DNA of 64,000 nt from Actinoallomurus bryophytorum (lineage in GTDB: Bacteria > Actinomycetota > Actinomycetes > Streptosporangiales > Streptosporangiaceae): positions 4,960,001-5,024,000 of the forward strand of contig NZ_VFOZ01000001.1 in assembly GCF_006716425.1 (NCBI RefSeq). The letters run 5' to 3'. The notes beneath the pieces are model-generated. The model did no database searches, was not told the DNA's origin, and worked only from the letters and a program-made list of their open reading frames with translations. The position numbers and the translations under genes are program-made. This document shows positions 6,723-13,918 of the stretch, piece after piece; positions within the stretch are counted from its first letter, which is position 1, and each line of letters starts with the position of its first letter.

Positions 6723-9272
6723 TCAGCCTTGGCGGAGGCGGATCTCGGCGGCGGAGGCGTAGCCGCCGTTACCCGAGGTCGCGGTCAGCCGTACGTACCT
6801 GGCCTGGGCCGAGGTGAACGCCGCCCACTTCAGTTCCTTGTCGTCGTTCCACTGGCCGTCGGCGACCTTGGTGAACGCCGAACCATCGGAGCTGACCTCG
6901 ACCTGGTAGCCGGTGATGGTGCCGGTCGTGCCGGCGTCCAGTCGCGGCTGGTAGGTCAGCCCGTCCACCCCGCGTACCTGACCGAGGTCGACCGTGATCG
7001 ACTGCGGCAGCGGTGCCTGCGGGCTGAACTCGTCGTGCCAGATCGTGGCCTGACGGCCGTCGATCGCGGCCGACGCCGGGTAGCCGTCGTGGGCGGTGGT
7101 GGCCGTCGCGGATGACGGCGTGGCGAAGGACGGCCACGGGGCGGCCGGGGCCGTACCGCAGGTGAGCTTGAGCCCGGCCCAGTCCGCCCGGTCGTTGTAC
7201 CCGCCGTCGCCGGCGTCGCCGACCTGCAGGCTGAGCACCTGCACCCCGGTCAGGTCGGCACTGAAATCATGCGTCGCCGTACGGTCGACGTTGCCGCTCT
7301 CGTACCGGGACTGGCCGTCGGCCTTCACCGTGAAGGACGCCGTGCCACCCTGCGGCCCGACCGCGTTGACGGCGTCGTCGATGCCGACGGTGCCGGTCAG
7401 GCGCGTGCAGTTGCCGCCGAGGTAGTAGTCGACGGCCGAGGGCGAGGCGACGCCCAGCCCGCGGTCGTACGACGTGCCGCCCATCGCGATGGGGTTGCCG
7501 CCCACGCTCGCGTCCGGTGCGGGGACCTGCCAGCCGCTGCTCGCGTCCAGCCAGGGCTGGTCGCTGAGGTACCCGTAGCCGCCGGGCGGGATGGAGGGCA
7601 CCTGGACCATGAGCTGCGCGGTCCGCTGTTCGGTGTGCTTCCCGCCCCACTTGTAGGCGACCTTGACGGTGAGCGCGTACCGGCCGGGCAGGGTGCCTGC
7701 CGGCGCGGTGAGCTGCCAGCGGGCGGTCAGCGTACGGCCCGTCGGCAGTGTGCCGCCGCCCGGTGCCTGGCCCGCGCCGGTCCAGCCGGACGGCGCCTCG
7801 AGAGAGAGCTTCGCGTCCGTGACCGGGGTACGCCCGTCATTGGTGAAGCCGGCCGTGACGTCCGTGGCCTTGCCGGGAAGTGCCAGCTCACCGGTCCATC
7901 CCGGGGTCGCCGGTACGGTCGGCGCGCCCAGGGTGGTGGACGGCGCGAGCCCGGGGTGCGCCCCGGTGGAGACCCGGTAGAGCACGGCGCTGCCCGGTGG
8001 CACCGTCGCCCGGATCGTGCCGGCGCTCTCGGTACGCGTGTGCGACCAGAGATCGTCCAACGTGTACTGCGAGGCGTGGCCGAGGCCCGCCGCCGACGCC
8101 GAGGTCGCGATGGTCAGCGGCGTACCGCCGCGGTTGAGCAGGGCCACCGCGCGGTCACCGTTGGCCAGCCGCCGTACCCACACGTCGCCGGACCCCTGAG
8201 AGGCGATCTTGGTGCCCTGGACGCCGAGCTTGTCCTGGTCGACCGCGAGCACGTCGCGGTTGGTCAGCATGTCGATCGTGTCCTGGGACAGGCTGCGTAC
8301 GTCGCTTCCGACGATGAGCGGCGCGGCCAGCACCGACCACATCGTGAACTGTGCCCGCGCCTGGCCGGCCGTCATGCCGAGCTCCGGGCCAAGGTAGTCC
8401 GGGTCGTTCCAGTGTCCGGGGCCTGCCGCCTCGGGGTGTGCGGCGTCGTGGTCCATGTTCCGCAGTACGTCCGACCACTGGACGCTGTGCACGAAGCCCA
8501 CGTCGGTGTCGGTACGCCAGGAGTTCCCGGTGGTCGGGCCGAACGAGTACGAGTTGTAGACCGAGCGCTCCGGCGGCGGGTCACCCGGGCCGGCCGCGCC
8601 GGGCGTGAACGGGTTGCAGATGTTGAACAGCATCGGCCGGTGGCTGCTGTTGGCCAGCAGCGCGTCGCGGAACTGCCCGTACGCGTCGGCCGGGACCAGG
8701 TGCATGTTGGTGCCGCCGCAGAAGTCGACCTTGACGGCGTCATAACCCCAGGAGGCGAACTGGTCGACGTCCTGCTGGTAGTGGCCGTAGCTGCCCTGGG
8801 CGGTGCCGCCGCAGCCGTCCTTGCCCGCGTCGGTGTAGATGCCGGCCTTGAAGCCGCGGCTGTGGATGTAGTCGGCGACCGCCTTCATGCCCGACGGCCA
8901 CTGCTTCGCGTCGACCGTGATGGCGCCCTGGCCGTCGCGGGTGCCGGACCACCAGCCGCCGTCGAGCCAGACGTACCGGTAGCCGGCGGCCTTCAGGCCA
9001 CGGCTGACGAGCGAGTCGGTGACGCTCTTGATCGTGTCGTAGTCGTAGGTCGAGCCGAGCCCGTAGTAGGTGTTCCAGCCGAGGTACGGCGTACGGGCGA
9101 GGTCGTTGATGGCGGACGGCTTGTGCGCCGTGGCGGTGGCCGGGGCCGCCGCCGCCGTCGCCGTCGCCGCGACGGCGGTCGTGGGTTCGACCGTCGTCGC
9201 TTCGGCCGGCGCGGCCATGAGACCGACCAGCAGCGCACCTGCGGCGAGGCAGGCGAGAGGAGGCATTCGCAT
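6723..9272 (-). CDS. Secreted GH27 alpha-galactosidase with NEW3, NPCBM and CBM32-like modules
   Basis: An 849-residue exported enzyme predicted to remove terminal alpha-D-galactose. A signal peptide (MRMPPLACLAAGALLVGLMA, cleaved near APAEA) is followed by the GH27 TIM barrel (about 55-430), with the entry motif YLGWNTYYG and nucleophile Asp183 in KVDFCGG. The acid/base is likely in the SWRTDTDVG region. Then come a NEW3-like beta-sandwich (about 450-560), an NPCBM domain (about 565-700, TSYDRGLGVASPS) and a C-terminal F5/8-type CBM32-like domain. Two sugar-binding modules suggest polymeric plant or gum substrates such as galactomannan. It is monocistronic, with a palindromic operator candidate upstream and a strong hairpin downstream. 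Confidence 0.92.
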   Translation of the reverse strand: MRMPPLACLAAGALLVGLMAAPAEATTVEPTTAVAATATAAAAPATATAHKPSAINDLARTPYLGWNTYYGLGSTYDYDTIKSVTDSLVSRGLKAAGYRYVWLDGGWWSGTRDGQGAITVDAKQWPSGMKAVADYIHSRGFKAGIYTDAGKDGCGGTAQGSYGHYQQDVDQFASWGYDAVKVDFCGGTNMHLVPADAYGQFRDALLANSSHRPMLFNICNPFTPGAAGPGDPPPERSVYNSYSFGPTTGNSWRTDTDVGFVHSVQWSDVLRNMDHDAAHPEAAGPGHWNDPDYLGPELGMTAGQARAQFTMWSVLAAPLIVGSDVRSLSQDTIDMLTNRDVLAVDQDKLGVQGTKIASQGSGDVWVRRLANGDRAVALLNRGGTPLTIATSASAAGLGHASQYTLDDLWSHTRTESAGTIRATVPPGSAVLYRVSTGAHPGLAPSTTLGAPTVPATPGWTGELALPGKATDVTAGFTNDGRTPVTDAKLSLEAPSGWTGAGQAPGGGTLPTGRTLTARWQLTAPAGTLPGRYALTVKVAYKWGGKHTEQRTAQLMVQVPSIPPGGYGYLSDQPWLDASSGWQVPAPDASVGGNPIAMGGTSYDRGLGVASPSAVDYYLGGNCTRLTGTVGIDDAVNAVGPQGGTASFTVKADGQSRYESGNVDRTATHDFSADLTGVQVLSLQVGDAGDGGYNDRADWAGLKLTCGTAPAAPWPSFATPSSATATTAHDGYPASAAIDGRQATIWHDEFSPQAPLPQSITVDLGQVRGVDGLTYQPRLDAGTTGTITGYQVEVSSDGSAFTKVADGQWNDDKELKWAAFTSAQARYVRLTATSGNGGYASAAEIRLRQG

Positions 9273-9672
9273 GGCGGAAATCGTCGGTTATGCGTAATTG
9301 AAACGTCAATATTTAGACGCATAACAGATAAATTGTTCGATAATGTTTGATACGAGGCGCGCCGCGCCGTCCGCGCGTGGCGAGGCCGTCCGGGTGGCCG
9401 TCCGTGCAGGTAGACGGCGCCGACGAGCCGCGTCGCCGGGGTGTCGGCGCGGCCCCGCGCGATGCCGGGGCGGGCGGCCGTCTCGCAGGATGACGGCCTG
9501 TTGGTCCAGGGTGCGCGACGGTGCCACCACGGTCCGTGTCCGCCTTGCGGCCCCCGCGCCAGGGGTCGCCGGCCCCGGGGGTTCCCGGCATCGCGATCTA
9601 TTGATCTTTACTTCACGGGTGCCGATAATCCTCGCGAGGTGCATTTTCCGGCATCACGATCGGAGCGCAGGA
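9273..9672. other. 400-bp divergent intergenic region (GH27 / SnoaL-like)
   Basis: The part next to the GH27 gene (9280-9350) is unusually AT-rich and holds the 9287-9325 inverted repeat. The middle (9350-9590) is GC-rich with no credible gene on either strand. Before the SnoaL-like gene lies a 10-bp palindrome CCTCGCGAGG at 9630-9639. Both promoters should lie here. Confidence 0.5.
9287..9325. promoter_or_regulatory. Palindromic operator candidate upstream of GH27 gene
   Basis: GTTATGCGT (9287-9295) and ACGCATAAC (9317-9325) are perfect inverted 9-mers. Inside them CGTC (9304-9307) and GACG (9316-9319) form a second nested pair. The left arm starts 15 bp upstream of the GH27 ATG, in AT-rich DNA, where a LacI-, ROK- or GntR-type repressor would sit. 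No regulator gene is adjacent. Confidence 0.5.
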
Positions 9673-10140
9673 ATGACCCTGACCACGGGCACGATGACCG
9701 ACGAACAACGCAAATCAGTAGCGCTGGAATACCTGAAGGCATTCGACAATGGGGGAGTCACGTCGACCGGCGACAGCATTCTTGATCTGTTCGCCGACGA
9801 TGCCCAGGTCTACTTCCCGAAATGGGGTCTGGCCAACGGGAAAGAGGAGGTCGGACGGCTTTTCGGCGACGTCGGCGCGACCATCAAGGCTATCGAGCAC
9901 CATTATTCGCAGTTCAACTGGGTGTTCTCCGGCAGCGACGTCGTGGTCTGCGAGGGAACGAGCCACGGCGAACACCGGGACGGCCCCTGGCGTGCGGGTC
10001 TACCGGAGTGGGCCGCCGGCCGCTGGTGCGACGTGTTCGAAATCCGCGACTGGAAGATCCAGCGCGTGTTCATCTATCTCGACCCCGACTACGCCGCCCA
10101 GGACACCGCCCGCTATCCGTGGCTGGCCGACAGGGGCTGA
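9673..10140 (+). CDS. SnoaL-like / NTF2-fold protein
   Basis: A 155-residue protein of the SnoaL_2/NTF2-like superfamily, with MTDEQRKSVALEYLKAFDNG at the start, ILDLFADDAQVYFPKWG, then the closing strand WCDVFEIRDWKIQRVFIYLD. These cone-shaped alpha+beta barrels act as isomerases, hydratases or small-ligand binding proteins. The product is too generic for a specific reaction. The ATG at 9673 follows GCAGGA directly. A TG-rich leader lies upstream, and the YciI-like gene follows after 120 bp with its own strong ribosome site. Confidence 0.82.
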   Translation: MTLTTGTMTDEQRKSVALEYLKAFDNGGVTSTGDSILDLFADDAQVYFPKWGLANGKEEVGRLFGDVGATIKAIEHHYSQFNWVFSGSDVVVCEGTSHGEHRDGPWRAGLPEWAAGRWCDVFEIRDWKIQRVFIYLDPDYAAQDTARYPWLADRG

Positions 10141-10260
10141 CGCGGCCAAGGGCTCACCGGCGCAAGACGTTTCGCTCAGGGTGTCGATCCGGCGCAGGCC
10201 CGTTCGTGTGGAAGATAGGGAGCGGCGCAGGGCCGTCCCCCCTGAGGAGGATCGACGAAG

Positions 10261-10620
10261 ATGAAGCACTACATCTTGAGCGTTCAACAGCCCGACGGAG
10301 GCCCACTCGAACCCGAGCGGATGGAACCCATCATGCGCGACGTCGGCGCCTTCAACGAGGAACTCAAGGCCGCCGGCGCGTGGGTCTTCGGCGGAGGGCT
10401 GACCGATCCGGACCAGGCGACGGTGGCGCGCCTCCAGGACGGCGAGGTGCTCACCACCGACGGCCCGTACGTCGAGGGCAAGGAGCACGTCGGCGGGCTG
10501 TCCATCATCAAGGCACCCGACCTCGACACCGCGATCGAGTGGGGCCGCAAGCTCGCCCGCGCAACCACGATCCCCGTCGAGGTACGCGAGTTCCAAGGCG
10601 ACACGACCGACCACCTTTAG
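10261..10620 (+). CDS. YciI-related (DGPFxE/DUF1330-like) protein
   Basis: A 119-residue single-domain dimeric alpha/beta protein of the YCII family. Recognisable parts are the N-terminal MKHYILSVQQP strand, VLTTDGPYVEGKEHVGG (the DGPYxExKE signature) and a final VEVREF strand. Actinomycetes carry many copies, often beside RNA polymerase sigma factors of the SigJ/ECF41 kind; no sigma factor is present here. A very good GAGGAGG sequence lies about 12 nt before the ATG. Function in the family is unsettled. Confidence 0.85.
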   Translation: MKHYILSVQQPDGGPLEPERMEPIMRDVGAFNEELKAAGAWVFGGGLTDPDQATVARLQDGEVLTTDGPYVEGKEHVGGLSIIKAPDLDTAIEWGRKLARATTIPVEVREFQGDTTDHL

Positions 10621-10665
10621 CCGTCCACGGTGGCAATGCCGGCCGGATCGGCCGATGCTGAGGCG

Positions 10666-11892
10666 ATGCGGACTGTGGTGGGACTCGCACGGGATCTGCG
10701 GGCCGGCCGGTGTACGGCGACCGCGCTGATGAGTGAGCTGCTGGACCGGCTCGAACGGCAGAGAGCACTGATCGGCGCGGTGGCCGCCACCGACCCGGAG
10801 ACCGCCATGGCCGAGGCCGAGGCCGCCGACCGGCGGTTACGGGCCGGGCGGGCCAGAGCGATGGAGGGCGTCCCGTACACGGTCAAGGACTGGATCGACG
10901 TGGCGGGCCTGCCGGTCTCGGGAGCGACCCGCCGCGATCGGGGCGCCGACGGGCGCCGGCCCGTACGCGACGCCACCGCCGTCGCGCGCCTGCGCGCCGA
11001 GGGTGCGATCGTCATCGCCATCAGCACGGCCATGGCCGACAACGCCCGGTACGGACACACGCGCAACCCGCGCGATCCGTCGCGGGCGCCGGGAGGTTCG
11101 TCATCGGGGGGCGCGGCCCTGGTCGCGGCCGGAGTCGCGCCGCTGGCGCTCGGCAGCGACTCGGGCGGCAGCATCCGGCTGCCCGCCGCGTGGTGCGGGG
11201 TGGCGGGGTTGAAGCCGACCTTCGGACGAGTGCCGCTGACCGGCCACTTCCCGCGAGCCGGCGCGCTGGAGGACGGCCGTACCGTGATCGGCCCGCTGGC
11301 GGCGTCCGTGGCCGATCTCGCCGCCGTACTCCCGCTGATCGCCGGCCCCGACGGCATGGACGCCGGCGCGCCTCCGGTCCCCCTCGGCGACCCGGCCGCG
11401 ATCGAGCCGCGCCGCCTCCGCGTGGGCCTCATCACCACGGGCGACGAACCGATGACACGCGCGGTGAAAGCGCTGGCCGAGGCGGGTGCCGTCATCACGG
11501 CGGAGCGGCTCCCGGACGTACGCGACGAGGCGCTGGAGCTGACCCGCCGCCACTGGGGCCGTACGAGCCTGACCGGCGCGGAGCACGCGGGACTGCTGTG
11601 GGACTGGGACCGGTTCCGCCGCCGGATGCTGGCCGCCACCGCCGGGATCGACGTCCTGGTCACCCCGGCCACCGAGGGTCCCGTACCACTCTGGCGCGAG
11701 TCGGCCGAAGGCGACTACCAGTGGCTGCTGCCGTGGAGCCTGACCGGCGCCCCGGTCGTGGCCGTCCCCGTGGGCACCCAAGACGGCCTGCCGATCGCCG
11801 TCCAGGTCATCGCCCGCCCGTGGGAGGACCACGTCGCCCTCGCCGCCGCCGGTCTCATCGAGGCGGCCCACCCGCCGACCGGCGCGCTCTGA
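10666..11892 (+). CDS. Amidase (amidase-signature family)
   Basis: A cytoplasmic hydrolase of the GatA/AS family that cleaves carboxamide bonds. The Ser-cisSer-Lys triad is visible: Lys in GVPYTVKDWIDV, cis-Ser in GGSSSGGAAL, nucleophile Ser in GSDSGGSIRLPAAWCG, ending with GLKPTFGR. At about 408 residues it is shorter than GatA (about 480-490), so a stand-alone amidase is more likely than the tRNA-dependent amidotransferase, and no gatB/gatC are nearby. The start is uncertain: ATG 10666 gives the typical N-terminus, but an in-frame ATG (10636) and GTG (10630) lie just upstream and none has a strong ribosome site. The gene contains a TTA codon at 10837. Confidence 0.88.
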   Translation: MRTVVGLARDLRAGRCTATALMSELLDRLERQRALIGAVAATDPETAMAEAEAADRRLRAGRARAMEGVPYTVKDWIDVAGLPVSGATRRDRGADGRRPVRDATAVARLRAEGAIVIAISTAMADNARYGHTRNPRDPSRAPGGSSSGGAALVAAGVAPLALGSDSGGSIRLPAAWCGVAGLKPTFGRVPLTGHFPRAGALEDGRTVIGPLAASVADLAAVLPLIAGPDGMDAGAPPVPLGDPAAIEPRRLRVGLITTGDEPMTRAVKALAEAGAVITAERLPDVRDEALELTRRHWGRTSLTGAEHAGLLWDWDRFRRRMLAATAGIDVLVTPATEGPVPLWRESAEGDYQWLLPWSLTGAPVVAVPVGTQDGLPIAVQVIARPWEDHVALAAAGLIEAAHPPTGAL

Positions 11893-11900
11893 GCGAGCCG

Positions 11901-12869
11901 TCAGGGACTCAGGCGGAGGAGGCGGTCGGCGTTGGCGTGGGCGACGAGCGCCAGTTCGCCGGGGGTGAGGGGGGCCGTGTCGAGGAACCGCACCGACTCC
12001 TCGGTGGGCTCGAACGGGTAGTCGATCGAGAACATCACGTTGTCGATGCCCACCGCCCGTATCGCGGCGATCAGCGTGGCGTGGGAGTAGACGCCGGTCG
12101 TGGTGATCTTGATGTTCTCCCCGAAGTACTCCGAAGGCAGCCGGTCCAGCGGCCGCTCCAGTGCGAGGTCGCGGTGCCGGGCGTCGAAGCGTGTCAGCTG
12201 GAACGGCAGGAACTCGCCCATGTGTCCCAGGATCACCTTCGCCCGTGGGAACCGGTCGAACACCTTTCCGTAGACCAGCCGCATGGCATGCCCACCCGTC
12301 GCGGCGGCCCAGGCGAACGTCGCGCCATGCAGCTCCGGGCGGCCCTCGAGCACGTGCCACCGGTCAGCGGGTACGGCTCCCGGGTGGAGGTAGAGCGGGA
12401 CGTCGAGGTCCTGCAACTCCGCCCAGACGACGGCGTACCGCTCCTCGTCCAGGTAGTGGCCCAGAGTGTGGTCGTTGACGAGCGCTCCGCGCAGCCCGAA
12501 GCCGGTGACGGCGCGACGCAGTTCGAGGACGGCACGCTCCGGGTCCTGCAGGGGCAGCGCGGCCAGCCCGGCGAACCTCGTGGGGTGCCCGGCGATCGTC
12601 TCGGCGAGGAAGTCGTTGGCCCGGCGCGCGTCGTCGGCGGCGACATCGGGGTCGGGCTGCATCTGGACGCCGGGCGAGGCTAGGGCGAGCACCTGCACGT
12701 CGACGCCGTACTCGTCCATCTCGGGCAGCCGGTACTCGGTGAAGTCCGTCAGCCTGCGGGCGAGCCGGTCCAGCGTCTCCGTCCTGTACTGCCGGCGGAG
12801 TTCCCTGAAGGAGCTCGGCGTGGCCAGTCCGTCGAACCAGAACGCCTCTTCCAGCGCGACTCGTCGCAT
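11901..12869 (-). CDS. LigW-like metal-dependent decarboxylase (amidohydrolase superfamily)
   Basis: A 322-residue TIM-barrel enzyme of the ACMSD/gamma-resorcylate decarboxylase group. It matches that group along its length: N-terminal RRVALEEAFW, LQDPERAV, NDHTLGHYLDE, VPLYLHPGA, VILGHMGEFLPF, and SIDYPFE near the end. Metal ligands would be Glu7 in LEEA, His of YLHP, His of GHMGE and Asp of SIDYP. The position that is His in gamma-resorcylate decarboxylase (EExH) is Ala9 here, as in the Mn-dependent 5-carboxyvanillate decarboxylase LigW. It probably decarboxylates an aromatic hydroxy-acid, though a hydrolase remains possible. GGGGGAGA precedes the ATG at 12869. A 24-bp palindrome lies upstream. 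Confidence 0.85.
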   Translation of the reverse strand: MRRVALEEAFWFDGLATPSSFRELRRQYRTETLDRLARRLTDFTEYRLPEMDEYGVDVQVLALASPGVQMQPDPDVAADDARRANDFLAETIAGHPTRFAGLAALPLQDPERAVLELRRAVTGFGLRGALVNDHTLGHYLDEERYAVVWAELQDLDVPLYLHPGAVPADRWHVLEGRPELHGATFAWAAATGGHAMRLVYGKVFDRFPRAKVILGHMGEFLPFQLTRFDARHRDLALERPLDRLPSEYFGENIKITTTGVYSHATLIAAIRAVGIDNVMFSIDYPFEPTEESVRFLDTAPLTPGELALVAHANADRLLRLSP

Positions 12870-12973
12870 CGGTCTCCCCCCGTACGGGACCAGGCTGCCC
12901 CCTGTTCCCCGTCCTACCCGCCGGAGGACCTCCTGCCGTTGCCGACCCGGTGACCAGGGCCTTTGGCCGGGGA

Positions 12974-12997
12974 ACGGCCCCATCCGGATGGGGCCGT
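12974..12997. promoter_or_regulatory. 24-bp perfect palindrome in divergent promoter
   Basis: ACGGCCCCATCC followed by GGATGGGGCCGT is a perfect 24-bp palindrome with no spacer. It lies between the LigW-like gene (start 12869) and the MacB-type ABC operon (start 13115). The absence of a loop argues against a terminator and for a dimeric regulator site. Confidence 0.5.
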
Positions 12998-13114
12998 GTG
13001 GGGGTAACACCAGTCCGATTCGGGGGATCGCTCCATCGTGGCCGTCACCACCCGGGACCTAGCGTCGGTTCTGGCTTCCTCGAAACCCGCGAGGAGCAGT
13101 GGAGCGGAGAGCAA

Positions 13115-13918
13115 GTGAACGTGCCATCCCCGAACGGACGGGTAGCGGCCGAGCCGCCGAGTGACGCGGCCGGAGTACCCGTCGCCGTGTCGCTTCGCGG
13201 TGTGCGGAAGGTCCACGGCCGGGGCGATTCGGCCGTACGCGCGCTGGACATCGGTGACATCGACTTCTTCGGCGGCACGTTCACCGCGGTGATGGGGCCG
13301 TCCGGATCGGGCAAGAGCACCTTGCTGCACTGCGCTGCGGGCCTGGACCGGCCGAGCGCCGGCACGGTGCGGCTGGCCGGGACCGACCTCGCGCGGCTGT
13401 CCGAGACCGCCCTCACCAAGCAGCGCCGCTCCCACGTGGGCTTCGTGTTCCAGGCGTTCAACCTCGTCTCGGCGCTGAACGTACGGGAGAACATCCTCCT
13501 GCCCTCCCGCCTGGCCGGCACCCGGTGCGACCGCGGAAGGCTGGCCGAGATCGTCAGGAGGGTCGGCCTGGAGGGCCGGCTGCGGCACCGCCCGGCGCAG
13601 CTGTCCGGTGGTGAGCAGCAGCGTGTCGCCATCGCCCGCGCGCTCTCGGTGCGCCCGGACGTGATCTTCTGCGACGAGCCGACCGGCGCGCTGGACACGG
13701 GCACCGCCGCGGAGGTGCTGACGCTGCTCCGTCAGGCGGTCGACGCCGACCGGCAGACCGTCATCATGGTCACCCACGACCCGGTGGCCGCCTCGTACGC
13801 CGACCGTGTGGTGTTCCTGGCCGACGGGCGGGTCGTCGACGACCTGCCGGCGCCGGGCGTGGCCGCGATCGCCGACCATCTGGCACGCCTGGGCGCACGA
13901 GGCGGTGTCTCCTCATGA
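13115..13918 (+). CDS. ABC transporter ATPase (MacB/LolD type)
   Basis: A 267-residue ATPase with Walker [10 protein letters not shown] near residue 59, Q-loop [16 protein letters not shown], signature [15 protein letters not shown], Walker [13 protein letters not shown] and switch His VTHDP, all typical of the MacB/LolD subfamily that pairs with FtsX-type permeases. The GTG at 13115 follows GGAGAG at a good distance. Long in-frame upstream sequence exists but has no start signal. It overlaps the permease ATG by 4 nt, so both are made together. Family members drive mechanotransmission-type export of peptides, lipids or antibiotics. Confidence 0.92.
   Translation: MNVPSPNGRVAAEPPSDAAGVPVAVSLRGVRKVHGRGDSAVRALDIGDIDFFGGTFTAVMGPSGSGKSTLLHCAAGLDRPSAGTVRLAGTDLARLSETALTKQRRSHVGFVFQAFNLVSALNVRENILLPSRLAGTRCDRGRLAEIVRRVGLEGRLRHRPAQLSGGEQQRVAIARALSVRPDVIFCDEPTGALDTGTAAEVLTLLRQAVDADRQTVIMVTHDPVAASYADRVVFLADGRVVDDLPAPGVAAIADHLARLGARGGVSS

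Noticed and set aside
9343-9672. 110-codon N-terminal extension of the SnoaL-like protein
   Set aside because: Arg-rich low-complexity sequence; ATG 9673 has a ribosome site and gives the normal SnoaL length.
12950-13114. N-terminal extension of the MacB-type ATPase
   Set aside because: It includes the 24-bp palindrome and lacks family similarity; the GTG at 13115 has a good ribosome site.
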